A stretch of 64,000 nucleotides of DNA, taken from NCBI GenBank assembly GCA_019055375.1, contig JAHQIW010000940.1, forward strand, positions 62,001-126,000, in the 5' to 3' direction. The notes under the pieces were generated by a model. It searched no databases, was not told where the DNA came from, and was given only the letters and a program-made list of their open reading frames with translations. Below, piece after piece: positions 1 to 11,524 of this stretch; position 1 is the stretch's first letter, and every line of letters starts with the position of its first letter. A program made the translations under genes and the position numbers. This stretch comes from Parelaphostrongylus tenuis. Taxonomy: Eukaryota; Nematoda; Chromadorea; Rhabditida; Metastrongylidae.

Positions 1-1034
1 AGCTCTTGTGGAGCTGTAACGATTATTTACACCTTTGAGTAAGCTTTCCTCTTTTATGGATATCAAAAACATTTTTCATCCTGTGTAATTCCATTCTACT
101 GCATAAGTGTAGGTTATACTGCTGTTTAATAGTAATCCTTCTCTAGATTGCACTAAATGTGGAAAATTTGTGATAGATGTTTGGTAGTTCCGTTTATTCT
201 CTGCTCAATTGTAAGATAGTCAATGATTTTTCTACGACGTAAAATCTAAGGTGTGGACAGAAGATTTCTTTCAAGATTCTCCTCGAATTTTTTAGTTCAT
301 CGTTTAATTTGATATAAGTAATAATTGGCGATTTAGCTAAAGTAGCTGCATTACAGCTTACGATTTACGCACTTTTTTGATGCAAGAGTCCATCCTTCTG
401 ATGTCTATTTTTCCACAGTAAAAAGTTGAATATTGCCTTTATCCAAGAGGACTGAAGGGTGAGCAAAATTACGACCTCAGACGGGAGTCGAACCAGCGTT
501 TCTTTTTTTTTTTTCTTATTTTTGTTCTTTTTGCTCACCACTCAATTCTCTTAGTTGTGTATAAAACATCATAGCACTGCGAAAATTGCAGTGAAAACGC
601 TAGAAATTTCGAATATTGCTTTTACCATCAATTAGGTAATATTTATTTCCAGTTCTTCCAGTATTTCTTGGCAATTCATCTTGCATGTGACTTATATAGA
701 GCAATTTTGACATAACTAGCATTACAGTACTTTGAGGCACTTGTGCTGTGCAGTCTGCGCTGCAACTTCCATTTTTGCGGTACATTGGGCCTTTTTTTTT
801 ATCCAAATCCGGTCACCTACGTTTAGATGAGTTTACCGTGGATTTTCTAAATTGGCACAAATACACTCATCTGTATTTACTTTGATAAGTATGACTAAAT
901 ACTGTCAAGTCTTTCATCAAGTTTTCTTGATCAGAGAAATTACTTAGCAGAAGAGAAGAAGATAAAAAGTAATGTAACCAACCTTAATTGAGGACAATTT
1001 TGCGCTGTAGTGCCTCCATAATTCTTAGCAAGCT
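1..1034. other. Intergenic, mostly featureless
   Basis: AT-rich sequence in which I find no convincing exon, RNA gene or transposon body apart from the short tRNA-like remnant listed at 455-530. The longest open frames are short and lack splice or codon support. Confidence 0.6.
455..530 (-). repeat. tRNA-like SINE remnant (family S4)
   Basis: On the minus strand a B-box-like GGTTCGACTCCCGTC is followed by TGAGG and then 'ttgctcacc', the same order as in the fuller copies at 22,600 and 47,925. The A-box half is missing and is replaced by a T-rich run. This is a decayed Pol III-type repeat, not a functional tRNA. Confidence 0.55.
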
Positions 1035-1272
1035 GAAAAAAGCTCTCAACGTTGATCAATCCCTGAAAGAGGCTCTATGCATTCGTCGTCGATTTCAACT
1101 TTGATCGGGATGATTGGATGCATGTCTCTTCTTTTCAAAAATTGGCAGTAGCCTATCAGCGTATCAAATCAGTATTGCCATCCTCTCAGACAAGTCCAGT
1201 ACCAGTTAACCGGCTAAGGAAGAGGTAAAGCTTAGTGAGCCGCAAGGGCGGGATCAAACCGTCGACATCTAA
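1035..1272 (-). repeat. tRNA-derived SINE, family S1 (diverged copy)
   Basis: It shares the ordered landmarks of the better copies at 10,347, 19,125 and 43,508: 'aagctctcaacgttgatcaa', then 'tgcattcg', then 'cctctcagacaagtc', then 'gtgagcc'. The tRNA-like head, read on the minus strand, is worn. It is one of at least five S1 copies in the window, all in the same orientation. Confidence 0.6.
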
Positions 1273-1440
1273 GGGTCAAAACATTTGACAACAGGCGGAA
1301 GTTGAACTCCGTTTCACCCACACCAGTGGCACCATCCTGCTGTTACTCCTTCTTTGATTTCAGCTATCGTAGCTATCAGCAACCAGTCTTCAACGAGTTT
1401 GGTCTGGTAAGCACAAATTAGCAACAAATCCACTCATGTC
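1273..1440 (-). repeat. tRNA-like repeat, family S2
   Basis: It contains the S2 hallmarks 'aaaacatttgac', 'gttgaactccg' (a B-box complement), 'caccagtggcacca' and then 'ctatcgtagctatc.gcaacca', which recur at 7,835-8,060. It is a short Pol III-like repeat next to the S1 copy. Confidence 0.55.
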
Positions 1441-2227
1441 TACAGCTATTCAAAACGTATAATCTAAAAAGCTCGTCATTTTTGGTGCCTCTCAGCAGCT
1501 CTGTTTATGATATATTCAAAACACTGCCAAAAACAGTAATAATAATGAACTTCTTGGACTCGGAGTACTGTTAACATAGGTGAAAGGTTTTATATTTTCA
1601 CTATGTACAATGGTGTATTAATAAAGAAGAAAACTAGCCGTTTGTAAATGCCTAAAAGACGTTTATAACGTCTCACTCTTCCCGGAAGCGCATGTTGAAC
1701 CGTGGCCCTAGCAATGCCCGTTTTGCACACCACTCTTTCTACGCTACAACGCATTATCTATCAGCAGCTTATCGTCTACGGTCTAGTGTGGGCAGTCAAA
1801 ACGGGAGTTGGTAGTGCAACGGTCCAATTGAAATGGAGATTAACTTCCAATCGCCTGTGCTGAATTCTCGTTGTAAACATACAATATCTCCGTAAAAATG
1901 TAAGCCTTTTTCAGGATGATACACTAGTAATTTACGTGAGTTGAATGTTCGTAACAAGATTTAAAAGCAGTCGATTGGAAGGTAATGTCTTCATGTCCAT
2001 CGACTGGAAAATGTAGTGATGCCCTCAATTCCATGTGCTATCACCAGAAAACGTCTCCTCGTTCCTGCTATAAAGTAGTGTTAACTGTGTAGGAGGGCCG
2101 CGTGGTTCTAATGAGGCGGATGATGCCGCCAAAATACGTAAGCTACTGGCGTGTCAATTTCGAAAAAGCTTGAAACATTTTCACGGACTAAATTTAATTG
2201 AATTCAGTAAATAAAAAATTGAAGTGT
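1441..2227. other. Intergenic with an S3-like fragment
   Basis: No gene seen. Positions 1,675-1,745 resemble the S3 tRNA-like repeat found at 5,371-5,702 ('ctcttcccggaagcgcatg' and 'ttttgcacaccactct'). Around 1,945-2,010 is a stretch resembling 17,170-17,210 ('aaaagcagt.gattg.aaggcaatgtct'). Confidence 0.45.
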
Positions 2228-4860
2228 GGTAATACTAACATCCGAAGACAATAACGTTCGACGCTAACGCTGTGCTATGTCGTGCTGTACGGCTTTACTC
2301 AACAGCAGTATACTGTAGGCGTTCATCGTCAGAAACAACAAAAAATAATTCTCAAACTGAAAATGTAAGATTATTCCAAAAATCTGCTTCAATCGTACCG
2401 CCTCATTTCTAGTTTCATAAGTTTCAAGTGATCTGATGGCAGTAACAGTTTATGATTTATGATTCTTTGGTGAGTCTACACTCTTTCATGGGTTGTTGAT
2501 TCGCTTGAGGAAAACAAGGGAACATAACTTTTTTCTTTCAATTCACTATCAGTGGCAGCTTTAGTGAACAAAGCAACTGCGGATAGTTTGCAAAAACCGT
2601 TCAGACGTGATAGTTCACTAGCAGAAATTAGCTATTCACTAGCAATTCGACGAACTTTCTCTGGTTTGAAAGCGCGTAACGATTTCAACTGTTTTTTATA
2701 CTTCACACTCAAACACGAACGCATGAATACAATGGCCGGTCGATTCCTCACAGTCCATAGCAGCAGCTCACATCTCGTCAATCCGCAATACCTCATCAAC
2801 GTTGGAAATAGGAATTTGTTTTCTGCTCGAAATTCTCACTTTTTCCACCATCTAAAGATGCACTAAGTAGCCTCGTCACCACGCATAAAAAGCGAAGTTC
2901 TTGGCGTCGAACAATCCTTATGATTAGATCATATGTTCCACGAATTTTAGCCAGTTAGTAGAAAGCAGGCAGATTAAATGCATATTTAGCTTGTGCAAGG
3001 TATAAACTCAACGAATTTTGCCGTCCTAAATGTACGGCTGCAAATAGAAGTACCTCCTGTTTCCTCGCTGATCGTCCAGTGAGTCGTGGGCCCCATGAAA
3101 CCTTTCTTTCTAACACGCGCAAGAGTGAGTTCTAATTGCTTTGAAGCTTTGTTATTTCTTATATCCTTCCTATAGATCTTTCGTGAAGAAATCGGATCAT
3201 CGAATTGCTGGTTTTTGTGTAGAGCGTTTGACATCCCGAAGCTTCAGTCGATAAACGCTCTTGCCCATCTCTTGCCATCAAAAAGCACTACGTCTCTGAT
3301 TCACCTCATCTTAAATAGTCTGGTATGTGAAACGACGTCTTTGCTTTATGATCGTTAACGTAGGTCAGAATTTCAGATCTTTCCTTGTATGTGCGAGATA
3401 CGGGATTGTTCTAGCATCGACCTTTCGAACAGGACGTTCAATAACCTAAGTATGACCTATGTGGCCCTACATTCCACTTAGGTAGCGGCTAGGTTTCTAA
3501 GCATGTATTGAGACAGAGATGATCATTGAGTCGAAAAGATGGTCACAGTGTCGGCTGCTCTTTGCTCTCTTCATTGCATCCTTGATGCTCCTAAACTTAA
3601 ACACTTTTCAAACCTCTTGCCACCTTCTACTGAGCTCTGGATTAGGCCACTTATATTCTGTCATGCTGACTTTTTCACCTGGAATCATAAGTGGAGCATT
3701 CGGAGAAAACTCTGTTATTGAATGGCGCATTCGAAACAATCCTTCGTCATGAGATAGTAGGCTTCAAGAGGAGTTAGAACTAGATTGATCAATGACCTTT
3801 TGCGTATTGCAGAGGACCTCTGACTACTGCGTAGTCACACGTTGAGATGGGTAATAATTTTGTTGAAATTATAATACAAAGATTTGGAAACTTCATGCAA
3901 ACAAATGATAAAATCAGCGTTTTCTATAAGTAAATACGCTTTCAAACCGCTAGTGAAAAAATAATAGTTCAATAATGCTTCTTTGAATCCATACTTCGAA
4001 CATATATTATCAAATAAGCTTGTATAAGCGCACTATTTTCGCAACTACAATAGACAGGGAAACCGGAAATGAACGTAAAAGGCACAAAGATTCATACCTG
4101 ATTCAAGATCCATTCAAGTAGACGATTTTCACTATTCTCAATTGCAGGCAAATATGAAAATTCATAGATCAACTCGCAAACACTCAGTAAAGAACTGATA
4201 ATCGTGACAGTTAGAAGACGCTAAAATAAATAATATGAGAAATGACAGAGCAGTGAAAGTAGTGGGGAAATGATTTAATCGTCTGTACACTACGCATATT
4301 CCCGTACATATCTTTAGACAATAGAAACAGATGGGGACAAATCCAATTATGAACAAACCATTTCTCGTGAGCAGAAATAACTGCTCAGATGCAGCGCTTT
4401 TTTTATGCCAATAATAGTTTTTGTGATCAATATAGTGCTAATGAATTCGTAAAACAGCAGAATAGTTCCACTCACAAGATGCATAACCTAAATTTTCGTT
4501 GCCTTTTTCATATCGTAAAAACAGGTTATCTGATTTGAGAATAAGATTTTTTAAGACGGTTACTTCCGTATGTGCTTCTAAGAAAGAAGTATTAAATGAC
4601 AGAGAGAAACGAAGAGACGAAAAAAAAAAAAACAGTGGAAGCAGAATAAACGCGTATTGTGTACCGTACATGTGTTGGTTTCTCTCGACCAATACGACGT
4701 CAGCCATCACTTTGTAGAGAGTAGAGCAACTTGTTGGAATATAAGGGAATATACACTGAGTAGGAGATTATAACTTCGACTGTTAAAATAATGCGAACGT
4801 TCTGCTTTCTCCAAATCTGAAACAACTGAAAATGTCTCCTGCGCACTTCGGTTAGTCTAA
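2228..4860 (+). repeat. Third, partial copy of the tail of the large duplication
   Basis: The order of landmarks matches 33,990-37,240 and 57,560-61,130: 'actgtaggcgttcatcgtcagaaaca' near 2,310, an RTE 3' fragment on the minus strand, 'agtaaagaactgata..cgtgacag' near 4,190, and 'tgtgtaccgtac' at 4,658. It is more diverged than units 1 and 2 are from each other. It lacks both hammerhead-bearing insertions, so it supplies an empty site for them. Confidence 0.75.
2980..3760 (-). pseudogene. RTE-clade retrotransposon 3' fragment (broken)
   Basis: Conceptual translation of the minus strand in shifting frames gives the C-terminal order typical of RTE polyproteins. There is an 'FSECS' segment, then a block like 'KSIEDVVKRTK' decayed to 'ASRMQ..RAKSS', then 'LRDVKRSTQKPAIR.SDFFTKDL', then 'DSLDDQ'. 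Stops and frameshifts are frequent, so no protein is made. Homologous fragments sit at 35,030-35,560 and 58,470-59,060, showing that the insertion predates the duplications. The RTE assignment rests on recognising the family's C-terminal motifs from memory. Confidence 0.65.
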
Positions 4861-5370
4861 GTAGAATATTAAACTAAGTTCATACTATCACGAATATTAA
4901 GTAGTGTCCACTTAATATAATCGTAATAGTACTAACAATGTACTGCCCTTAATTTTCGTTTAGTGTCTATGCATTTTGCGCAGCGCTTTCATAGATTTCA
5001 GTAGTCACTTTGCTTTGATTTTAATCGTTTCGTACTAATTTTAATTCTCTTAGTCTCCTTTCATGCTCCTTTCCCACTTCGTTAACGGAGCAACAGAACG
5101 ACAATAGTTTGAAGTAAGACGTTCACTGCACAGTGTCATAGATAACTAAGAATATTTATGAATCATGCGTTTTAAAGCTTGCGCGAAGTTGGTAGATCTC
5201 AAAACTGCTGGCTGACGTTTGTCAAATTCGCCTTACTCACAGTCTAGACGCATTCTATCACATCATAACTCAATTAAATAATAATTGTGAGGTAGAAAAC
5301 AAAATTCTTTTATTTAAGCGCTTTTGGCGGTGGTATGATGTTTCGAATAGATACCCACTGATGTAGAGAG
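4861..5370. other. Intergenic, nothing recognised
   Basis: No coding, RNA or transposon signal seen. The right edge (5,325-5,370, 'ggcggtggtatgatgtt...gatgtgca') resembles 38,995-39,055 and leads into the S3 repeat. Confidence 0.5.
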
Positions 5371-5470
5371 ATGTGCAGAACTTTCGCGTCAGCCGGGACG
5401 AGAACCCGCACCTCACTCTTTCCGGGAGCGCATGCTCTATCCGTTACATACTGGCGGTTAAATGAACAGA
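5371..5470 (-). repeat. tRNA-like repeat, family S3 (inverted partner)
   Basis: Read on the minus strand it runs 'gtaacggatagagcatgcgc', 'cccggaaagagtgaggtg', then the B-box-like GGGTTCTCGTCCC and a 'gacgcgaaagttctgcacat' tail. It is inverted relative to the copy at 5,605-5,702, forming a loosely palindromic pair about 140 bp apart. It lacks a proper acceptor stem, so I call it a tRNA-derived repeat rather than a tRNA gene. Confidence 0.6.
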
Positions 5471-5604
5471 ATTTCGTTTGTTATTCAATACCCAATATCT
5501 GTCACCGTGACTGGGTTCAATGTCGAGACCGACTACCCAGGCCAGGCCGTTGACGGTTGGCAGCTGACAGATAGACGCGCTGTAGCGTAAAAGAGCGATG
5601 TGCA

Positions 5605-5702
5605 AAATGGGAGGTTAGTAGTGTAAAGGATAGAGCACGCACTCCCGGAAAGAGTAAGGTGCGGGTTCTAGTCCTGCCTGACGCGAAAGTTTTGCACATC
5701 AC
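5605..5702 (+). repeat. tRNA-like repeat, family S3
   Basis: The order is 'ggttagtagtgtaaaggata' (A-box-like), 'gcactcccggaaagag', GGGTTCTAGTCC (B-box-like) and 'gacgcgaaagttttgcacat'. It mirrors the copy at 5,371-5,470. Confidence 0.6.
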
Positions 5703-5729
5703 TCTACATCAAGTATGAGATAAATTGAA

Positions 5730-6090
5730 GTTTGAGCGTGGTCTTAAGCAAACACTCAAAATAAAGGTGTAATATTATGCAAATACCAGCCAAAGAGCAA
5801 TCGAGTGTACAACATTATAAACTCGGTGATAATTTCACTGGATTTACAGTGTAAATCGTTCGTCGCTACCTCTTAGTGTGGGAACTGGAGCACCCACAGA
5901 GGATTGGCTAAATAGACTGAAAGACGACGGGTTCTGAGCGACTGACGAGTGTAAAGTTGAAACACGTGTATCGGGCTGTACAAGAACCCATTTACCAGTC
6001 CACATGACAGGTTGGATCGAATAATATTTATGAGATATAATGGAATTTAAGCGTGGTCTCAAGAAAAACTCGAAATAAGGCATAATCCAA
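5730..6090 (+). repeat. Dispersed repeat, family T (MITE/foldback-like)
   Basis: Landmarks in order are 'gcgtggtcttaagcaaacac', 'accagccaaagagcaatcga', 'gataatttcact', 'gtgtaaatcgttcgtcg', 'ctcttagtg', 'cacgtgtatcgggctgtaca' and 'ccacatgaca'. The same order recurs at 17,400-17,690, and parts of it recur in units 1 and 2 near 22.7-23.0, 25.4, 33.4-33.7, 48.1-48.3 and 57.0-57.2 kb. It is non-coding. The 22.7 and 48.1 kb copies show that its ends can form long inverted repeats. Confidence 0.65.
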
Positions 6091-7084
6091 TCAATCAATT
6101 AATATTACCATTTAGTGGCAATTTAGTGTCGAACTCAGATCAAATCTTTACCTGTAATAAAAACTCATCGCTCAATTACTTGTATACGAAAGGTCGTCGT
6201 TGTATTGCCCCACGTTATGGATATCGAAGCTTACTTAAGCCAATAATTAGTTTTGAGATGATGTGCCAATCATTGGTAACATCTGGACATTTTCCTTTTC
6301 CACTCGTTTTCGAATTCAAAAAAAAAAATCTGAGGCGTTTCTCGCGACGTTGTCTTTACTTACATGCACCTTCATACTTCCACTACCAACTCAAAGTCGC
6401 CACAGTTATGCCTTTCCGTTTTATATTCATTTTCTTGCTAGAGTGGTAGAGTTTCTAATCATAGTTTGTGGCATCACATTAATGGTATTTTTCGAAGAAA
6501 TAGTCAAACGATAGATTTCATATAATTAGCGGCAACTAAACGAATTTCTGTCCTAGATTTTCAACAGATAGGATTTTGACGGAGTAAATCTCAGGTTAAT
6601 GCAAAAAAAAAACCAGCGGTTTGTGCCTTGGTGAAATCACTGACTTTGGGGCGGCTCCGATGTTAATGGGAATCTGCTTTGAGTGTCACTGAGTGAGAGC
6701 AATGTAAAGAAAGACATACAAGATCGTATAAGTAGGAAATATCTACAACGAGGTGGAACACATATAGGCAGTGATAACAGTTTTATTTGTAAGAAACACT
6801 ACAAATGAAGAAATGTGGTTGTAATTACAGGGTGTGACATAAGAGCTGTAGAAGGTCTCCAATTCCAGCTTCCGACTGGAAAAACAGCGATCGACCAACG
6901 ATAAGAGTCTCTCTTGCAATGATGTTAAAAAGCAACTCGTATCTATCAAAATTGATATTATACCATCACTTTTACTAACTGTATGCATCAAATGCATGGA
7001 GTAAGATACTTTTTTCCACTAAGTATTTCGGGAAAATATGCGACTGAATATGTAGGAAAGGAAAAACATTTAAAAAGTTTGAGT
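6091..7084. other. Intergenic, nothing recognised
   Basis: There are two overlapping short ORFs (6,126-6,449 and 6,263-6,514), but neither has recognisable motifs or a second copy with conserved frame. I see no repeat landmark. Confidence 0.5.
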
Positions 7085-7200
7085 ATTATGCAGAACATTC
7101 AATTCCAGTTTTGAGTTGAACCCGCTTTGCACCTATGCGGGCTGCGCGTTCTGTCACGACACCATCGGGACCACCGCTTTGCTACCACTCTTTGTTCCAT
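7085..7200 (-). repeat. tRNA-like repeat, family S2 (clearest head)
   Basis: Minus-strand reading gives 'gtggtagcaaagcggtggtc', 'gatggtgtcgtgacagaacg', then 'gcgggttcaactc' as a B-box and a 'gaatgttctgcata' tail. The A and B boxes and their spacing are tRNA-like, but no cloverleaf can be closed. Other copies are near 1,273, 7,835, 8,115, 8,490 and 43,393. Confidence 0.6.
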
Positions 7201-7259
7201 ATTTGTAACACGATTTCATTGTTAAAACACAGTATTAATTACTCTATAAATTTTACTAA

Positions 7260-7765
7260 TATAGTAGGATCACCCACATAACATTGCTTTTCCGGATAGA
7301 AGACAGCTGTGAATCTACTCAGTGTCATCAATAAACAACCAAATATATGTGCCAAGAAATTCGTTCCAGTCACTGCCAACGTATTTCGTGTTATTGGTTT
7401 CAGCGGATGGTCCTAGAATGAGAGTTGTTTGGTTGATTAATCAAAATGTTCCATTAACATTGTAAATCTGTATTGCTGTCATATATCGAGCGTTTGAAGG
7501 TATTTCTTTCCCTTGACTTATGTCCACATCCTATTCCCATTGAATGTTCACGTTTTACGTGTACGTTAGACCTCTACATTGAATTTTTGACACTTCTTGT
7601 GGGTGTCGTTGAAAGTAGACATGTCAGTTTTTCCAAAAACATTGGGATTACTCTACCAAGGCATTTTCAGATCGTCACTCGAAAGGGTCTGGTAACACTT
7701 TGCTGACACTGGAGACTTGAAGGGATGGATGGGCCGGAAAGCGGAACCAGACGGAACCAACGATT
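7260..7765 (+). repeat. Dispersed repeat R1, third copy of the inverted-arm segment
   Basis: The run 'tccggatagaagacagctgt', 'tgtcatcaataaacaaccaa', 'atatatgtgcc', 'gttccagtcactgcca' matches 61,945-62,030 in the same orientation and 43,150-43,290 inverted. It is non-coding and part of the composite repeat forming the two inverted arms. Confidence 0.7.
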
Positions 7766-7834
7766 ATGAGCAAAACCTATTTGAATAATTGATCTTCATT
7801 TTTAGCGGTATTATGATGCCATAAAAGTACATCA

Positions 7835-8060
7835 AAAATTGGTGAATGGAATGCAAAACATTTGACTTCAAGCACTAATGAAACCTGGTTCCATCCAAGG
7901 GCGCATGCTAGCACAACCTCGCCGAGACCACCGCTTCGCTTCCACTTTTTTCACCCTATCGTAGCTGTCCGCGACCAACCTTTAACGGGTTTGGCCGACT
8001 AAGAACATATAGACATTGATCCCAATTAAGCTTACAGCTTCCAACACAAACAATCTTTTT
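7835..8060 (-). repeat. tRNA-like repeat, family S2 (long copy)
   Basis: Carries 'tgcaaaacatttgac', 'cgagaccaccgcttcgcttc' and the downstream 'ctatcgtagctgtccgcgac', matching 1,273-1,440. It is a decayed Pol III-type repeat. Confidence 0.55.
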
Positions 8061-8114
8061 AAGTCTTTGTTTTAACTGCTTTTTGGCACTCTTATGATGG
8101 TAATTATATATCTG

Positions 8115-8605
8115 AGGCTACTGAGAGGTATGCAGAATATTTGACCCCAGTGGAAGAAACCTTCGTCTCACCCACCTTAGGGGACGTCCCACCACTATTC
8201 TAGCAAGGACACCGCTTTACAATCTCTAGCACGTGTCCTCAGTATGGGCGAAACATGGATTAAGTTCCTTTCCCGTGATTCGAATGTTTTGCATACCTCT
8301 TGGTATTCTTAGAAGTACCTTTATGATATGATAACACTGCAAAAACAGTATAAGTAAAGAATTGAAATGTACTGTATAGTTCGAGTAGCTGTCAGCATAA
8401 CTTTGTTCAATATCGATATGTGCTAAGTTGGCCAAAGCAATTAATGACTGGTTGCTGACAACTACGATATGATATATCGAAGAAAGAGTAGCATCAAAGT
8501 GGCGCTGTAGTGGTCGGTGGTGTACGCGCGCCCGATTGTGAGTGATAGCGCAATTAACTCCCGCGATGAGTCGGATGTTTTGCGTATCACTCAGTACTCG
8601 TAGAT
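8115..8605. repeat. Cluster of S2-like repeats in both orientations
   Basis: 8,115-8,235 is a minus-strand S2 copy. 8,240-8,310 holds a plus-strand tail ('cgaatgttttgcatacctct'). 8,490-8,605 is a plus-strand copy ('gtggcgctgtagtggtcggt', 'cgcgcccgattg', 'ggatgttttgcgta'). The cluster suggests repeated insertion into the same site preference, or local inversion. Confidence 0.5.
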
Positions 8606-8689
8606 CTTCTGCAAAGCTGAGAACTTCTACCAGTGTGTTACGTGAGCACTACTACGCGAGGATCTGCTGTTTCCCTTTAGAGAATTGTG

Positions 8690-8840
8690 GGTTCAATAAG
8701 CATGAAGAAAACTCACCAAAACCTTTTTTGTCCTATACTGCCCATAGAGTCCCAATCACACCCACAATATCAAAAACACCTTGAAACTTTTTTCATTAAA
8801 AACCGAATAGTTGATTCTAAAGTTACAAAAGACATTATTT
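8690..8840 (+). repeat. Fragment of the inverted-arm repeat
   Basis: 'actcaccaaaacc', 'ctgcccatagagt', 'cacccacaatatcaaaaaca' matches the minus strand of 42,590-42,720. Nothing recognised follows until the S1 copy at 9,412. Confidence 0.6.
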
Positions 8841-9411
8841 TGTAAGCAGAACTGCTTCTGCGAAATGAATATCAATCCTAATGAGAAATAGCGGCGCTAA
8901 CTACCACACAACGAACGATCCTTAGCAGAAATATAAAAGAAAGCGTCAGGTCAAGGCGTGACTTCTTACATCAGTCAGGTAATAGATATAGTGAGCTTAG
9001 TCATGAAAATGTTACAAATAAGTGAATAAGACAGAACATTTATACGCGTTATTCACGTTAGGCGCACTACTAAGGCATCAGTTATCAAAGTAACGCGAGG
9101 TCTTCTTACGATAGGAAATTGCTTTCAGTTTTATTGAAATAGCGAGTGACTTTCACATCGATGACCAACGATGAAAGACGCCACAGAAAAATATACCATA
9201 TTGTAAATCAACAAGGAGTGTTTTAGTTCCAAAGCAGAGCACGGTTGAGAAGTCCTATTTCCGCATTGAGTTCTCGCGGGAAATTTGTCCTCATCCAGTG
9301 CGAACATCTCCAATATGTAATTTCTTCGGATCTGGCATAGAAATGAATTCCTTCTATCATCTATAGTTAGTGTATTTTCAAATGAACATAGAGGTTTGGA
9401 GAATAAAGCTC
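8841..9411. other. Intergenic, nothing recognised
   Basis: No exon, RNA or repeat landmark that I can support. A minus-strand open frame at 9,131-9,442 has no recognisable motif and overlaps the start of the S1 SINE. Confidence 0.45.
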
Positions 9412-9645
9412 TCGTTGTTGATACTCCTAAAGGATGTCCCATGCAATCGTTCTCAAATTTTAGCTTTGTTTAAGTCGAGTGAATGCATAATAAAGTCAAT
9501 GTTTTTATCATGCAGACAAGTGTGGTTCCCATTTCACCGACTTCGGGGAGATCGATGGCTTGCTGAACCATAAGCGCTTGATTGAATCATCGACCACGTG
9601 TGCAACACAGAGCACCTCTACCACTGCGCCCTATGCAGAGAATCT
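9412..9645 (-). repeat. tRNA-derived SINE, family S1
   Basis: The tRNA-like head, at the right end and read on the minus strand, shows 'gcgcagtgg', 'agaggtgctctg', 'cacgtggtcgatgattcaat' and 'ggttcagcaagccat'. The body shares 'ttttagctttgttta' and 'gaatgcata' with the other S1 copies. It lies directly before the RTE pseudogene. Confidence 0.65.
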
Positions 9646-10346
9646 CAAGCTCACAAAAAGACATTTATATCCGCCTCTCGAACTCAAACGTCAATGCGGA
9701 ATTACCATAGCCTCAAGCAACCAAAACCTCACGTCCTAATTTGCAATCTGTGAGGAAGCGATAAAAGAAGATTTAAAAGAGAGAAGGGCATCTACTATAG
9801 CTTAAGCTACAGAACCTGGAAAGGCTTTCGAAAAGCCCACCGAATCATCAGCATTGACGATACTGAGGTGATTGCACTCCAAAGCCCTGACGGAACAGTT
9901 CAGCTTCCACAAGTACATTGAAAAAAACAGTCACAATAACTACTTGAATTCCTTCAATAGCTACGTCCTTCTCCATTATATAAAATATGAAAGGATGAAT
10001 TTCACTTTCCATCAGTTCTCCTTGCCAAAGTCCGAAACGCTCTTCCGTCGGTGAAGAACAAAAACATTTTAGAATGAGACCAAAACACCTGAAGAACCTT
10101 CCTCCATTTCTCATCAGCGCACTGATTCGGCTCATTACTCGCTGTCAGAATGCAAGGTTCAGTCAATGAAAAACCAGAAACACTGTGTTGTTGCTTAAGG
10201 AGAAACCTTCACGAAATTGGCAATTTTCATCCAATCTGCTTGCTATCTGCCGCCATAAACTCCTTCACTCATGTCATCCTAAACAGGATCGACATAACAC
10301 GAACAAAGGGCCGCCATGAAAACAAGATGAGTTTCAAACAGGATTC

Positions 10347-10649
10347 TTCTTCTTCTTCTTTCGGCGTTGATCAGTCCCTGAAGGTTGCGCCATGCATTCG
10401 ACTTCAGTTTTTAACTTCGTTTAAGGTGATTGAATGCATATCTGGCCTTTACAAGGACTCGCGGTGGCCTCCTGCTGAACCGAGTCAGTGCTGCTTATCC
10501 TCCCAGACAACTCTGAGACCTGTCTGATACCAATTTACCGACCCCGGAGGGATAGATGGCTTGATGAGCCATGAGCGCGAGATTGAACCATTGACCTCGT
10601 GTGCGACGCAGAGCACCTCTAACCACTGCGCCACATGTGCTCATCGAAA
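10347..10649 (-). mobile_element. tRNA-derived SINE S1 nested in the RTE, with target-site duplication
   Basis: This is the best S1 copy. Read on the minus strand, the head is 'tggcgcagtggttagaggtg' (A box), then 'ggtcaatggttcaatctcgc' (B box), followed by about 230 bp of body and a (GAA)n-type 3' tail. The 7-bp duplication 'aggattc' flanks it at 10,340-10,346 and 10,650-10,656. It splits the RT frame between 'FKQD' and 'GFSSVEYIHTITRLTEV', which are contiguous in intact RTE proteins. Pol III transcription and LINE-assisted retroposition are the known mechanisms for such elements. Confidence 0.8.
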
Positions 10650-11524
10650 AGGATTCAGTAGTGTAGAATACATCTACACGATAACAAGACTCACTGAAGT
10701 GTGACGAGAGTATGAAAGACATTTTGTTCTGCGTTTTATTGATTTAGAGAAAGCCTTGATTTAGTCGAAACAAAGGAGTTAGAGAGGTTTTAGACAGCCA
10801 GGGCGTTCCTATTCAATGCATATACATTCTTCCTGAGTTGTCTAAAAACTTCACAACAAGATTGTCACTATTCCAAGACGATATTACGGTAGCCGTGAAG
10901 AGGGCTTTGACAAGGCGATACCATATCGCTCAAATTATTCACTTTTACACTCCAAAATGTCATGTGAACATTAGAATGGGACGATATGGTAATGAAAATC
11001 GGCGGTTGACAATGAAACCATCTTTGCTTCGCTAATCATATCTTTCTTCAAACGCCAAGCACCAGTCAGGCGGAGAGAATGTTACCGATTTCGGTAACGC
11101 CTATGGAAAGATTGGTTTGCGACTAAATCTAACAAAGATAGTTTATGAAAAGCACATGGGTTTTCAAATTCCCATTTACGCACGACGAAGTGATCATTTC
11201 CGAATGCTACAGTTAGGCTTATTTATGCCGTGAAATCAACATGATGAGCAACCTCGCTCCAGAGTTGGCCACGAGAAAGCAAGAGGTTCGGGAACATTTG
11301 GGAGCATCGAAGACGTAGTGAAGAGAACGAAGAACATCCGACTCGGTGCCCACCTTTTCGACTCGACGACTATCAATGCCCTGACGCATGCAGCAGAAAC
11401 CTGGTCGCTATGTAAGCAGGATGAAAGACACTTGGCGTTATGAACTCGTAGTCGAAAGGTCGATGCAAGGAGTATTCCGTAGCTTAATCCTTTAGGGACG
11501 GCAGTTGATCGATCACACAGCGCA

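Noticed and set aside
2552..2866. 104-codon plus-strand ORF
   Set aside because: The homologous sequence in units 1 and 2 is not open in this frame and no motif is recognisable.
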